Assembly: GCA_016781485.1 (NCBI GenBank)
Contig: JADDQH010000011.1
Span: forward strand, 1-52,533
Direction: 5' to 3'
DNA: 52,533 nucleotides
Source: Chloroflexota bacterium
GTDB lineage: Bacteria > Chloroflexota > Limnocylindria > Limnocylindrales > CSP1-4
Shown here: piece by piece, positions 37,309-46,116 of the stretch
Position numbering within the stretch: position 1 is the first letter of the stretch
Layout of the letters: the number at the start of each line of letters is the position of its first letter
The notes under the pieces: model-generated
What the model was told of the DNA's origin: nothing
What the model saw: the letters and a program-made list of their open reading frames with translations, nothing else
Databases searched by the model: none
Made by a program: the position numbers and the translations under genes

Positions 37309-38535
37309 ATGACCAGTATCCTCGACGCCCAGCAGTACCTGTTCACGTCGGAGTCGGTGACCGAAGGCCACCCGGACAAGATGTGCGATCAGATCTCCGA
37401 CGCGATCCTCGACGCGATCCTGCGCAACGACCCGCCGGCCCGGGTCGCCTGTGAGACGGCGACGACGACCGGGACGGTCCTCGTGCTCGGCGAGATCACG
37501 ACCTCGACCTACGTCGAATTCCAGAACGTGGTCCGGGACACCATCCGCGAGATCGGCTACACGGATGCGCGCTACGGCTTCGACTTCCGCACGTGCGGGA
37601 CGATCGTGTCCGTACACGAGCAGTCTCCGGACATCAAGCGCGGCGTGGACGAGGCGCTCGAGACGCGCGAGAGGGACGACGAGCACGACCAGGGCGCGGG
37701 GGACCAGGGCATGATGTTCGGGTTCGCGTGCCGCGAGACCCCCGAACTGATGCCGCTCCCGATCTCGCTCGCCCACGCGCTCGCGCGCCGGCTCGCCGAG
37801 GTCCGCAAGAACGAGACGCTCCCGTACCTGCGGCCCGACGGGAAGACGCAGGTCACGGTGGAGTACGAGCGGGGCTTCCCGAAGGCGGTCCGCGCCGTCG
37901 TCGTTGCTGCCCAGCACGACGAGGAGGTCTCGACGGACCGCCTGCGCGACGACGTCATCGAGTCGGTCGTGCGCGAGACGATCCCGCCCCATCTGCGTGC
38001 CGTCGACCCGAAGGTCCACGTCAATCCGACCGGCCGCTTCGTGATCGGCGGTCCCATGGGTGACGCCGGCCTGACGGGCCGCAAGATCATCGTCGACACG
38101 TACGGTGGGATGGCACGTCACGGGGGCGGAGCGTTCAGCGGGAAGGACCCGTCCAAGGTCGACCGCTCGGCCGCGTATGCCGCCCGGTGGGTCGCGAAGA
38201 ACATCGTCGCTGCGGGGCTCGCCGACCGCTTCGAGATCGAGATCGCGTATGCGATCGGGATCGCGCGCCCCCTCCAGATCTCGATCGAGACGTACGGTAC
38301 GGGCAGGATCCCCGACGAGCGGATCCTCGCTCTGATCAACGAGCATTTCGACCTGCGACCGGCTGCCATCATCAGCGCGCTCGGGCTCCGGCGGCCGATC
38401 TTCCGACAGACGGCGGCGTACGGCCACTTCGGGCGGCCCGATCTCGACCTGCCGTGGGAGCGGACCGAGAAGGCCGAGCAGCTCGCGTCGGACGCCGGGT
38501 TGACGGCACCCGAGCCCGTCGCCGTCCCGGCGTAG
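37309..38535 (+). CDS. metK: S-adenosylmethionine synthetase
   Basis: The 408-residue enzyme has [20 protein letters not shown] near the N-terminus, [16 protein letters not shown] and [20 protein letters not shown], covering the ATP- and methionine-binding motifs. It makes SAM from ATP and methionine. With ahcY and apt in the preceding operon it provides the synthetic arm of the methylation cycle. The C-terminus has a short Ala/Pro/Val tail. Confidence 0.98.
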   Translation: MTSILDAQQYLFTSESVTEGHPDKMCDQISDAILDAILRNDPPARVACETATTTGTVLVLGEITTSTYVEFQNVVRDTIREIGYTDARYGFDFRTCGTIVSVHEQSPDIKRGVDEALETRERDDEHDQGAGDQGMMFGFACRETPELMPLPISLAHALARRLAEVRKNETLPYLRPDGKTQVTVEYERGFPKAVRAVVVAAQHDEEVSTDRLRDDVIESVVRETIPPHLRAVDPKVHVNPTGRFVIGGPMGDAGLTGRKIIVDTYGGMARHGGGAFSGKDPSKVDRSAAYAARWVAKNIVAAGLADRFEIEIAYAIGIARPLQISIETYGTGRIPDERILALINEHFDLRPAAIISALGLRRPIFRQTAAYGHFGRPDLDLPWERTEKAEQLASDAGLTAPEPVAVPA

Positions 38536-38615
38536 CCGTCCGTCAGCTGGCGGCGGCTGTCGAGCGCCGACGTGACGGCGGCGGGATCTCCCGTCACGCG
38601 CGAACCGGAACGTAG

Positions 38616-39704
38616 ATGTACGCGGTGATCCTCGCGGGCGGCGGTGGCACCCGCCTGTGGCCCCTGAGCCGATCCGATCGACCCAAGCCGTTCCTTCCGC
38701 TGCTTGGTTCCGAGACGCTGCTCCAGCGGACCGTCTCGCGGCTGACGCCGTTGATCGCACCCGACGACGTCTATGTCGTCACCGACCTGCGGTACGCCGA
38801 GCTCGTTCGCGAGCAGCTGCCGGCGGTGCCCGAAGCGAACGTCGTGTGCGAGCCGATGGGCCGCAATACCGGCCCCGCAGTGGCGCTTGCGGCAGTCGGC
38901 ATCGACCGCCCGGAACGCGACGTGATGATCGTGCTGCCGGCGGACCATCAGGTGGCCGATGAGGCGGCGTTCCGTCAGAAGCTCGGGGTGGCTGCCGAGG
39001 TCGCCGAGCGCGGGCTCGTTGCGGACGATGTGCTGGTGACTCTCGGCATCCAGCCCGCCGGTGCGGAGACGGGGTACGGGTACGTGCTGACGCATCCGCC
39101 CGCGGAGGCGATCGATGGTGGGGAGGCGTTCCCGGTGGAGCGCTTCGTCGAGAAGCCGGACCGTGGACGCGCCGAGGAGTTGATCGCCAGCGGACGTGCG
39201 TACTGGAACGCGGGGATCTTCGTCTGGCGACGTGACGCGGTCCTCGGCTCGCTGGAACGCTACGCGCCGACGATCATCGGACCGATGCGGGAGGCGCTGA
39301 GCGCCGGCGGCGACCCTTCGAGCTCCTACTCGCGCCTTCCATCGATCTCGATCGACTACGCTCTCCTCGAGCCGGCGTCACTCGATGCCCGCGTCGCCAC
39401 GGTCCCGGGCGTCGGCCTCGGCTGGAGCGATCTCGGGAGCTGGTCCGCGCTCCTCGATATCTCGGTCGGGCAGCTGCGCGGGGACCAGCCGCGCGTCGTA
39501 CAGCATGGCGAGTCGCGCGATCTCGACTCGGACGGACTCCTGGTCCACTCGGCTGGCGGTCGACTCGTGGTCACCCTGGGACTGAGCGGTACCATCGTCG
39601 TCGACACGCCGGATGTCGTGCTGGTGTGCTCGCGAGACCGAGCCCAGGACGTCAAGCGGATCGTGGACCGGCTGTCCGCCGAGAAGGAGACGCAACGCCT
39701 GTGA
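38616..39704 (+). CDS. manC: Mannose-1-phosphate guanylyltransferase
   Basis: The 362-residue nucleotidyltransferase begins MYAVILAGGGGTRLWPLSRS and contains KPFLPLLGSETLLQRT, CEPMGRNTGPAVALAA, VLPADHQ, VERFVEKPD, YWNAGIFVW and SIDYALLEPA, the GDP-mannose pyrophosphorylase motifs. It lacks the C-terminal mannose-6-phosphate isomerase domain of bifunctional ManC; the isomerase function is supplied two genes downstream. It makes GDP-mannose for glycans or mannosylated lipids. Confidence 0.94.
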   Translation: MYAVILAGGGGTRLWPLSRSDRPKPFLPLLGSETLLQRTVSRLTPLIAPDDVYVVTDLRYAELVREQLPAVPEANVVCEPMGRNTGPAVALAAVGIDRPERDVMIVLPADHQVADEAAFRQKLGVAAEVAERGLVADDVLVTLGIQPAGAETGYGYVLTHPPAEAIDGGEAFPVERFVEKPDRGRAEELIASGRAYWNAGIFVWRRDAVLGSLERYAPTIIGPMREALSAGGDPSSSYSRLPSISIDYALLEPASLDARVATVPGVGLGWSDLGSWSALLDISVGQLRGDQPRVVQHGESRDLDSDGLLVHSAGGRLVVTLGLSGTIVVDTPDVVLVCSRDRAQDVKRIVDRLSAEKETQRL

Positions 39705-39732
39705 CGCGTGTGACCCGGACGGTGGAGATGTG

Positions 39733-41277
39733 ATGACGCGGCAGCCGGCCTCGATGGCCCCTTCGTCGCTCGGCGTGGCCGAACCGATCGCGACCGCGCC
39801 GACGACCGCGCGTCCCGACGCCCCGCCCATCGTCTTCGGGACCGATGGCTGGCGTGCGAGGGTGGCAGACGAGTTCAGCTACCAGAACGTGCGACGCTGC
39901 GCCGAGGGCGTCGCCCGATACGTGGTCGACAACGGGACGCAGGCGAAGGGCGTCGTCGTCGGATACGACCGCAGGTTCTGCAGCGAGTTCTTCGCCGAGG
40001 CCGCGGCGGAAGTCCTCCTTGCGCACGAGATCCCGGTCCTCTTCGCGCGCGAGGCGATCCCCACCCAGATGGTTTCCTACGAGGTGGTCGAGCGGGGTGC
40101 CGCCTGTGGGGTCGTGATCACCGCCTCCCACAACCCGTGGACCGACAACGGCTTCAAGGTGAAGTCGGCCACAGGCGCTGCCGCCGGCCCCGAGATCCTG
40201 GAGACGCTGGAGGCGACGATCCGCGACCGCGGCGCGGATGAGCCGCCGAGGCGGCCGTTCGCCGACGCTCGCGCTGCGGGCCTCGTGGACGAGGTGGACC
40301 CTTTTCCCGGCTACCGCCGGTACGTCGGGCGCTCCCTCGACCTCGACCGGCTTCGCCACGCGAACGTCCGCGTGCTCGTCGACCCCCTCTGGGGCTCGGG
40401 CGCGGGATGGATCCCCCGGCTGCTCGAGGGCGGCCGGATCGAGGTCACGGAGATCCACCAGGAGCGGAACCCCTGGTTCGGCGGCGTCAACCCCGAGCCG
40501 ATCCGCCCGAACGTGGACGAGGCGCTCCGTGTCCTCGCAGCGGGGAGCTGGGACATGGGACTGCTCCTCGACGGCGACGCCGACCGCGCGGGTGCGGCCG
40601 ACGAGCGCGGCACGTTCATCCACCAACTCCAGGTCATGGGCCTGTTGATGTACTACCTGCTCGAGCACCGCGGCTTCCGCGATCCCGTCGTGTCGACCGT
40701 CAACGAAACGTCCATGGTCCCCCGCCTCGGCGAGCGATACGGGGTCACCGTCCACGAGACGCCGGTCGGCTTCAAGTACGTGGGGCCGAAGATGATCGAG
40801 ACAGGCGCGATGATGGGCGGTGAGGAATCGGGCGGCTACGGCTTCGGGATGCACCTGCCGGAGCGCGACGGGATCTACGCCGATCTACTGCTGCTCGACC
40901 TGCTGGTGCGTGAGCGAGAGCGCGGGCTGCGGCCGGTGTCGCGCGTGATCGAGCACCTGCATCAGCTGGCCGGGCCGTCGTTCTACCACCGCATCGACGT
41001 CCATGTCGCCCGGGATGCATACGCGGAGCTCAAGGCGCGCCTGCTGGTCGAGCTCGATGGCAACCCGCCTGCTGAGCTTGCCGGTCGCCCGATCGTCCGG
41101 TCGGTCGCACTGTCCACCCGCGACGGGTTCAAGTTCTGGCTCGACGACGGATCGTGGCTGCTGGTCCGGTTCAGCGGGACGGAGGCTCTCGTCCGCGTCT
41201 ACGCGGAGGCGACGAGTGCGGAGCTTCGCGACGAGATCCTCCAGGCAGGCGAACGACTCGTGAGAGGAGCGACCTGA
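39733..41277 (+). CDS. Phosphoglucomutase/phosphomannomutase
   Basis: The start is ATG 39733 (MTRQPASMAPSSLGV), giving 514 residues. The alpha-D-phosphohexomutase motifs are FGTDGWRARV, the phosphoserine loop TASHNPWTDNGFK, the metal loop DGDADRAGAADERG, the sugar-binding GGEESGGYGFGMH and the phosphate-binding RFSGTEALVRVYAE. It interconverts hexose 6- and 1-phosphates; the neighbours favour mannose-6-P to mannose-1-P. The stop overlaps the next ATG (TGATG). Confidence 0.95.
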   Translation: MTRQPASMAPSSLGVAEPIATAPTTARPDAPPIVFGTDGWRARVADEFSYQNVRRCAEGVARYVVDNGTQAKGVVVGYDRRFCSEFFAEAAAEVLLAHEIPVLFAREAIPTQMVSYEVVERGAACGVVITASHNPWTDNGFKVKSATGAAAGPEILETLEATIRDRGADEPPRRPFADARAAGLVDEVDPFPGYRRYVGRSLDLDRLRHANVRVLVDPLWGSGAGWIPRLLEGGRIEVTEIHQERNPWFGGVNPEPIRPNVDEALRVLAAGSWDMGLLLDGDADRAGAADERGTFIHQLQVMGLLMYYLLEHRGFRDPVVSTVNETSMVPRLGERYGVTVHETPVGFKYVGPKMIETGAMMGGEESGGYGFGMHLPERDGIYADLLLLDLLVRERERGLRPVSRVIEHLHQLAGPSFYHRIDVHVARDAYAELKARLLVELDGNPPAELAGRPIVRSVALSTRDGFKFWLDDGSWLLVRFSGTEALVRVYAEATSAELRDEILQAGERLVRGAT

Positions 41278-42371
41278 TGGTCGCGGGTATGAGCGGCGTC
41301 CTCGACGATCCGGCGGCCGTCCGCGGGTACGACCCCGCCGGGATGCTTGACGCCGTTGCTGCCCTCCCGGAGCAGATCCGTGATGGTTGGACGAGGACGC
41401 GCGAGATCGAGCTTCCCGACCGCTATCGGGATCTGAGGTCCGTCACGGTGCTCGGGATGGGCGGGTCGGGAGTGGCAGGCGACCTCGTCCGTGGGGTCTT
41501 TGCCGACCGGCTTCGGGTGCCGGTCATCTCTGTCAGGGATTACGACCTGCCTGCGTTCGTCGGGCGAGACTCCCTGGTGGTCGCCGCGTCCTACACCGGG
41601 TCGACCGAAGAGACCGTCAGCGCACTCGCAGCCGCGCTGGAGCGTCGGTGCCCCGTCGCGGTGATCACGACCGGCGGTCCGTTGAAGGAGGTCGCGTCCC
41701 GCGCCGGACTTCCGCTCCTCGCGTTCCCTGGTGGTGGGCAGCCACGCGCGGCCGTGGGCTACTCGCTCGCGCTCCTCGCGGGTCTTCTCGAACGCGCCGG
41801 CTTACTCGAGCTCGAGGAGGCAGAGATCGGATCGGCAGCGGCGGCGTGCGAGGCGACGGTGGCGGCGTGCGGCCCGGATGTGCCGACCGAGCACAACACC
41901 GCGAAGCAGCTTGCCTGGACGCTCGTCGACCGGATGCCGATCATCGAGGCCAGTGGCTTTCTGGCTCCCGTCGCCCGTCGCTGGAAAACGCAGCTCAACG
42001 AGAACGCGAAGTCGATGGCGGCTGCAGAGGAGCTGCCCGAGGCGACGCACAACACGGTGGTCGGATACGCACAGCCGGAGGCGCTCCGTGATCACCTCTA
42101 CGTCGTGTTCCTGGCCGGTCCCCTGGACCACCCGCGCAACAATCTGCGCGCATCCCTGTCGGCCGAGCTCCTTGCCGCCGCTTCGATCGGCCACCAGGTG
42201 GTGCCGCTGCGCGGGGAAGGCAAGTTGGCGCAGGCGGTGTCGGCGATCTGCGTGGGCGACTACGTGAGCGTCTATCTCGCGGCTCTGTATGGGCTCGACC
42301 CAACGCCCGTCGACGCGATCAGCCACATCAAGACTCGGATCGCGGCCGTCGACGAGGACGGCGACGACTGA
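41277..42371 (+). CDS. Bifunctional phosphoglucose/phosphomannose isomerase
   Basis: The start is ATG 41277 (a second Met at 41289 is possible), giving 364 residues. SIS-domain motifs VTVLGMGGSGVAGDLV and VVAASYTGSTEETVSALAAA, with PTEHNTAKQLAWTL and RWKTQLNENAKSMAAAEELP, match the bifunctional PGI/PMI family first described in archaea. It equilibrates glucose-6-P, fructose-6-P and mannose-6-P. With the mutase and ManC it completes the path from fructose-6-P to GDP-mannose, encoded by three consecutive genes. Confidence 0.93.
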   Translation: MVAGMSGVLDDPAAVRGYDPAGMLDAVAALPEQIRDGWTRTREIELPDRYRDLRSVTVLGMGGSGVAGDLVRGVFADRLRVPVISVRDYDLPAFVGRDSLVVAASYTGSTEETVSALAAALERRCPVAVITTGGPLKEVASRAGLPLLAFPGGGQPRAAVGYSLALLAGLLERAGLLELEEAEIGSAAAACEATVAACGPDVPTEHNTAKQLAWTLVDRMPIIEASGFLAPVARRWKTQLNENAKSMAAAEELPEATHNTVVGYAQPEALRDHLYVVFLAGPLDHPRNNLRASLSAELLAAASIGHQVVPLRGEGKLAQAVSAICVGDYVSVYLAALYGLDPTPVDAISHIKTRIAAVDEDGDD

Positions 42372-42510
42372 ATCCGGTCCGGTCCTGCCGGTCCCTTCTT
42401 GGAGGGCAGGTGTAGGCTAGCGTCGCCGGAGCGCGGCCGGTCAGCCGTGGCAGATCCGGCGTCGAGAGGGGTGGCCGGCTCCGTGCTCGTCGCCCGAAGG
42501 AGGAGACGCG

Positions 42511-42813
42511 ATGCACTCCAGTCTGATCGGCAAGATCGAGAAGGCGAACCGTTACGCTCGCGAGACCGATCGCATCTCCTTCGAGGCTCTTTCGGTCAAC
42601 TTCCGCGGCGACAACGACACCCATCACGTCTCGCTCGACTCAGGCGACTGGCAGTGCAATTGCCACTACTTCGAGAGCTTCCAGACGTGCGCGCACATCC
42701 TCGCCATCGAGAAGATCCTCGGTGACATGATCCCCGCGTCCGCCCAGAGGTCCCTGTTCGCGGCTGCGACGTCGGCCGACGTGAGCGCGACGGAGACCAG
42801 GGGCGTGGCGTGA
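42511..42813 (+). CDS. Small SWIM zinc-finger protein
   Basis: The 100-residue protein is essentially a stand-alone SWIM finger, CNCHYFESFQTCAH (CxCxnCxH), near residues 49-62. A short N-terminal helix (LIGKIEKANRYARETDRISF) precedes it and a helical tail follows. SWIM fingers usually sit in larger helicases, transposases or recombination proteins and bind DNA or protein; alone its role is unknown. AGGAGGAG lies 6 bases before the ATG. A TAGGCT -10 candidate lies at 42413-42418. The gene is monocistronic, followed by tandem repeats and a terminator. Confidence 0.85.
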   Translation: MHSSLIGKIEKANRYARETDRISFEALSVNFRGDNDTHHVSLDSGDWQCNCHYFESFQTCAHILAIEKILGDMIPASAQRSLFAAATSADVSATETRGVA

Positions 42814-42823
42814 GGCCAGCCGC

Positions 42824-42880
42824 GTAGCCTGACGCCAGCGCCGTAGGCTGACGCCGGCGGCGTCAGGGTGACGGGCGCGG
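42824..42880 (+). repeat. Three imperfect 19-bp tandem repeats
   Basis: The units start at 42824, 42843 and 42862: GTAGCCTGACGCCAGCGCC, GTAGGCTGACGCCGGCGGC and GTCAGGGTGACGGGCGCGG. They include a perfect palindrome CTGACGCC-GGC-GGCGTCAG (42848-42866). They lie in the 3' untranslated stretch between the SWIM gene and its terminator. Confidence 0.65.
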
Positions 42881-42926
42881 CGCAACGACCCCGGAAGGTC
42901 GCGGCCGGCACGAGAGCAACGAACGA

Positions 42927-42958
42927 GCAAGGGGTCGGTCTCAGGACCGGCCCCTTGC
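42927..42958. terminator. Terminator between SWIM gene and exported cluster
   Basis: GCAAGGGGTCGGTC, loop TCAG, GACCGGCCCCTTGC: a 14-bp stem with one wobble pair. The following sequence is only weakly T-rich (TATCG). It lies between convergent genes and may serve both. Confidence 0.7.
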
Positions 42959-42986
42959 TATCGATCGCGTTCGTCTCGCCCGCCGG

Positions 42987-43589
42987 TCACTCCACCTCGA
43001 GCCGCCAGTAGTAGGCACCGCTTCCGCGCCCGCGGGCATAGGTCACTTCGACCATCAACACCCACGAACCACGTTCGGGGCCGGCGAACCGGATGACACG
43101 GGCACCTTCTCCGCCCGATCCTCCGCGTGCGAGTCCCTCCTGTATCTCGCCCTGCTCGTCTGAAGCGGGAGAGATCCGAGCCACCCAGGAGGTGATGCGG
43201 CCGCCAGGGCGAAGCCTGATCGAGATGGCCGCTCCGGCGCGGATCGAGACGGGACGGAGAGCCGTGGCCGGTAACCACGGCCCGTCCGAGCCCGACTCAT
43301 CGAACGTATAGCTCCCGATCTCGCCCTCGATGGGCTGGATCCCGCCGGCTGACAGGACAGCACCGGGCGGGTCGGCCGGCGGGTCGGCGGGCGAGGTAGC
43401 AGGCGATGGCGAGGGTCGGGTCCGTCGCACCCAACGCGAAGGAGCTGCCGATGAGGTGATCGCGGCCACGGGAGTCGCGCCCGCAGTCGGGGGAGATGGA
43501 GCTGTGGATGGACCGCGCGACGATGCCCTGTCGCCGCAGCCGATCGCGACGAGCAGGACCGCCATCGACGTGGTCAGGACGCGAAGCAT
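42987..43589 (-). CDS. Hypothetical lipoprotein with C-terminal beta-rich domain
   Basis: The start is ATG 43589, preceded by GAGGAGG, giving 200 residues. LRVLTTSMAVLLVAIGC is a lipoprotein signal peptide with lipobox VAIGC. A Ser/Pro/Thr-rich linker (to about residue 80) is followed by a compact domain (GEIGSYTFDESGSDGPWLPA, then GARVIRFAGPERGSWVLMVE). Its alternating pattern suggests a beta-sandwich, perhaps carbohydrate- or protein-binding. The family is not recognised. It is the last gene of a three-gene exported cluster on the minus strand. Confidence 0.75.
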   Translation of the reverse strand: MLRVLTTSMAVLLVAIGCGDRASSRGPSTAPSPPTAGATPVAAITSSAAPSRWVRRTRPSPSPATSPADPPADPPGAVLSAGGIQPIEGEIGSYTFDESGSDGPWLPATALRPVSIRAGAAISIRLRPGGRITSWVARISPASDEQGEIQEGLARGGSGGEGARVIRFAGPERGSWVLMVEVTYARGRGSGAYYWRLEVE

Positions 43590-43614
43590 CTCGGTCCTCC
43601 TCAGTACTGCGCGC

Positions 43615-44664
43615 TCACTCGGAGGCACCATCTCCGCCCGTCGGGCAGACGCCGCTGCACGGCCCGACGTACACGGTCGTCACGCCCGAGAGATCGCCCC
43701 GCAGACCCTCGTTGTCGGGTGACGAGAACACTGCCCGCCAATCCGCCGTCGAGGTGAGGTTCGCCGTGTACGTGTACGTCCCCGGACTCGAGCCCGAGGA
43801 CATCGCGCCCAGCGAGATCCAGCTCGTGGTCCCCGCGCGTCTGCGCTGGAGGACGACGTCCCGACCGGAAAGAAGGTTGGCGGAGAGCCGCTCGTATCCA
43901 TCGTCCGTAGCGACCCTCAGCGTTGCAGTCAACGTGACGCTGGTGCCGTACGGGACGCGGTCGTCGCTTGCGCGAAGGCCGAGGACGGTCTGGAGATCAA
44001 GGCAGGTCGAGACGAGTGTCCACGAACTCGGCACGTCGTACTTCCGCTGCAGCGTCGCCCTGTCGCAGCGACCGTAGCGATGCGTGTTCCAGCCGCTCCG
44101 CGGCTTCGTCCGCGAGACCGCCTGAACGACCGCGTCAAGGTAGTCGGACGCGTCCGCGTAGTTCACGTGGTGTCCGAGGACCTCGACATGCCCGAACTCG
44201 TCAAGAGCGATGTTCTCGACGTCGTAGCACCCGTCCGGCCAGGTCTCGTACGCCTGGCACCACTTCAGCGTGCCCCAGTCGAAGACGTATCCCTGCCTCC
44301 GGAAGGACATCGTGAACCAGTCGTTCGCGACGTCGCGCCGGAAGCAGGCGATGCCGTTCGGACCGCAGCCGCTCGGTTCGCCGTAGCTGATGTGGCTCGG
44401 CCCCGCGTCGAGCGCGAATATGGCGGCTTTCGACGCTCGTGACTCGTTCGAGTCCTGCGCGGCCGCTCGGATCTCGTGCTGCATCCAGACGGGCGGGACC
44501 TGCCCCGCCTTCCAGTGGTATGGAAGCCGCTGGTCCTGCGTCCAGGGACCGCCGACGAGGGCAGGGTCAGGTGAATGCGCTACGGTCGCGCCGCCGGCCG
44601 TGGACGCGAGGAGGGCGGCGAGCGTCAACGAGACGACCAGGCGGCGAGGACTGCTTCCGATCAC
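43615..44664 (-). CDS. Exported metzincin-like protein with degenerate zinc motif and Ig-like C-terminal domain
   Basis: The 349-residue secreted protein starts at GTG 44664, overlapping the previous stop by GTGA, and has a signal peptide (RRLVVSLTLAALLASTAGGA). Residues 55-200 resemble small metzincins: PVWMQHEIRAAAQDSNESRA and CYDVENIALDEFGHVEVLGH. The canonical HExxHxxGxxH appears as D155-E-F-G-H159-V-E-V-L-G-H165, so the first His is Asp and the Gly is Val. Several Cys pairs suggest disulfides. Residues about 230-330 look like a bacterial Ig-like domain (GTSVTLTATLRV, then PGTYTYTANLTSTADWRAVF). It may be a protease using an Asp ligand or an inactive binding protein. Confidence 0.7.
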   Translation of the reverse strand: MIGSSPRRLVVSLTLAALLASTAGGATVAHSPDPALVGGPWTQDQRLPYHWKAGQVPPVWMQHEIRAAAQDSNESRASKAAIFALDAGPSHISYGEPSGCGPNGIACFRRDVANDWFTMSFRRQGYVFDWGTLKWCQAYETWPDGCYDVENIALDEFGHVEVLGHHVNYADASDYLDAVVQAVSRTKPRSGWNTHRYGRCDRATLQRKYDVPSSWTLVSTCLDLQTVLGLRASDDRVPYGTSVTLTATLRVATDDGYERLSANLLSGRDVVLQRRRAGTTSWISLGAMSSGSSPGTYTYTANLTSTADWRAVFSSPDNEGLRGDLSGVTTVYVGPCSGVCPTGGDGASE

Positions 44665-45809
44665 CTCGTCACCCCTTCCGTCCCCACGATCGACCCGTCC
44701 GAGAGTCGGAGCAAGCGAGGCTGCTCATCTCCGGTCGCACGAAAGCCGCCCTCGGTCGTCAGCGGCCACCAGCCGTCCGGCACCTCCGCGACCGCCGTCC
44801 CGCGACCGCTTCCGGGGTGGAGTCGATGGTTCCCCGGGGGCGCGGCGATCAGGACGCGCGGCTTCCGATCGGAGAGATCGATCACGGAGACAGCGCCGTG
44901 TCTTCCCGGCGGCTCGTAGACGAGAGACGGTGAGCCGCCCGAGTCGGCGACCACGGCGGTGACCGCCGCGTCGACGAGCGTGCTGGCGTCGCCCGCTCCG
45001 CGCTGCAGTGAGACCACGGCACACGGCAGTCCCGGGCATGCGGCGTAGGCGACGATCTCACGGTCCGTCACGCCCAGCAAGGCGCCGACGCCTCGCTCGT
45101 CATACGTCTCGACGGCTCCGGTGCCGTGGTCCAGCACCCGCGTTCGGCAATCGACCGCGCCGCACGACTGGACGACCAGCTCGGAGCCGTCCGTGCTCCA
45201 CCGGAGCGCGGTGGAGAAGGTCGGGCCGAAGCCTCCTAGCCGCTCGTCCTCCGTCAAGCCGGGCAGCACCTGCTCGCTCGATCCGTCAGGCTCCAACGAC
45301 CGGCGCCAGATCCCTCTGTCCGCCCGGTCCGAGCGGTCGACGGCGTGGTAGTAGAGATAGCGGCGGGCCGGATCGAGCGTAGCGCTGCGGACGAGCTCGT
45401 GGGTCACGAACAGTCGCTCGCGGCACCCGTCCGTGCCGTTGACGGTGCGAACCTCCGAGACCGTCCCATCGTCACTTCCGTACAGCACGGTGCCGTCGAA
45501 CGGGCCCGCGGCGAACGCTTCGCCGGCGAGTTCGTCGATGACGACCTCCTGTCCACCCAGCCGCCCGACATGGAGCGCGTATCCCGCCAGGAAGCCGCGT
45601 CCGTCGATCCGTTCCGCCAGCTCGTACCAGACCCCGCCCCGGCTTGCCTCGTCTCGTAACGCCGCCGACGAGTCACACGAGGGTGAGGCGAAGGGGAAAC
45701 GCGGCGCGACGAGCGGACCACCGATCGACTGGGCGGCACCGAGCGTCAGGAGGGAGCTGCCAGCGAGGAGGGGTGCCACAACGTGTTTCCAGCGAGGAGC
45801 CTGGACCAT
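44661..45809 (-). CDS. Exported protein, probable beta-propeller (TolB/WD40-like)
   Basis: The 382-residue protein has an N-terminal signal (VVAPLLAGSSLLTLGAAQSI) followed by repeated beta-rich units (GTVLYGSDDGTVSEVRTVNG, STALRWSTDGSELVVQSCGA, then GVTDREIVAYAACPGLP). The spacing suggests a five to seven bladed propeller. The exact family is not recognised. GGGGAGGTAATCG precedes the ATG, so it is SD-led. It is the first gene of the three-gene exported cluster and is coupled to the metzincin-like gene. Confidence 0.7.
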   Translation of the reverse strand: MVQAPRWKHVVAPLLAGSSLLTLGAAQSIGGPLVAPRFPFASPSCDSSAALRDEASRGGVWYELAERIDGRGFLAGYALHVGRLGGQEVVIDELAGEAFAAGPFDGTVLYGSDDGTVSEVRTVNGTDGCRERLFVTHELVRSATLDPARRYLYYHAVDRSDRADRGIWRRSLEPDGSSEQVLPGLTEDERLGGFGPTFSTALRWSTDGSELVVQSCGAVDCRTRVLDHGTGAVETYDERGVGALLGVTDREIVAYAACPGLPCAVVSLQRGAGDASTLVDAAVTAVVADSGGSPSLVYEPPGRHGAVSVIDLSDRKPRVLIAAPPGNHRLHPGSGRGTAVAEVPDGWWPLTTEGGFRATGDEQPRLLRLSDGSIVGTEGVTR

Positions 45810-45943
45810 CGATTACCTCCCCGGCGGCGTCGACACCGGCGGGGAGGCGAGGAGATGAGTCTCGCCCCTTCCTCTTCACGCGGCCTTATCGCGCCCTCGT
45901 CCATCCGTGCACTCGGAGATGTAGGCTCCCTGACCACCGAAGA

Positions 45944-46081
45944 CAGGCCGTCCTCCACGACCTCACGCTCGCTGGCTACTCCTTCCCGCGCCTCGCGATG
46001 CTGCACGAGGGGCGGATCGCCGCCGACGGCCCGCGATCGGAAGTCCTCTCCCCAGACAAGGTAGGCCGCTATCCGGGGTGG
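45944..46081 (+). pseudogene. Relic of a FecE/BtuD/HmuV-type ABC transporter ATPase (C-terminal fragment)
   Basis: In one plus-strand frame the sequence encodes AVLHDLTLAGYSFPRLAMLH followed by EGRIAADGPRSEVLSPDKVG. This is the H-loop to C-terminal region of iron-siderophore/cobalamin ABC ATPases (consensus HDLxxAxxxxDRLxLLxxGxxxAxG). Nothing upstream in this frame resembles the Walker or signature motifs and no valid start is near, so it is a decayed remnant about 45 codons long. It occupies the 300-base gap between the exported cluster and the GcvT-like gene. A TGTAGGCT -10-like box lies just upstream (45919-45926). Confidence 0.65.
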
Positions 46082-46116
46082 ACCCCTCGCTCGTCCGGCT
46101 GCCCGTGCGCTGACGC

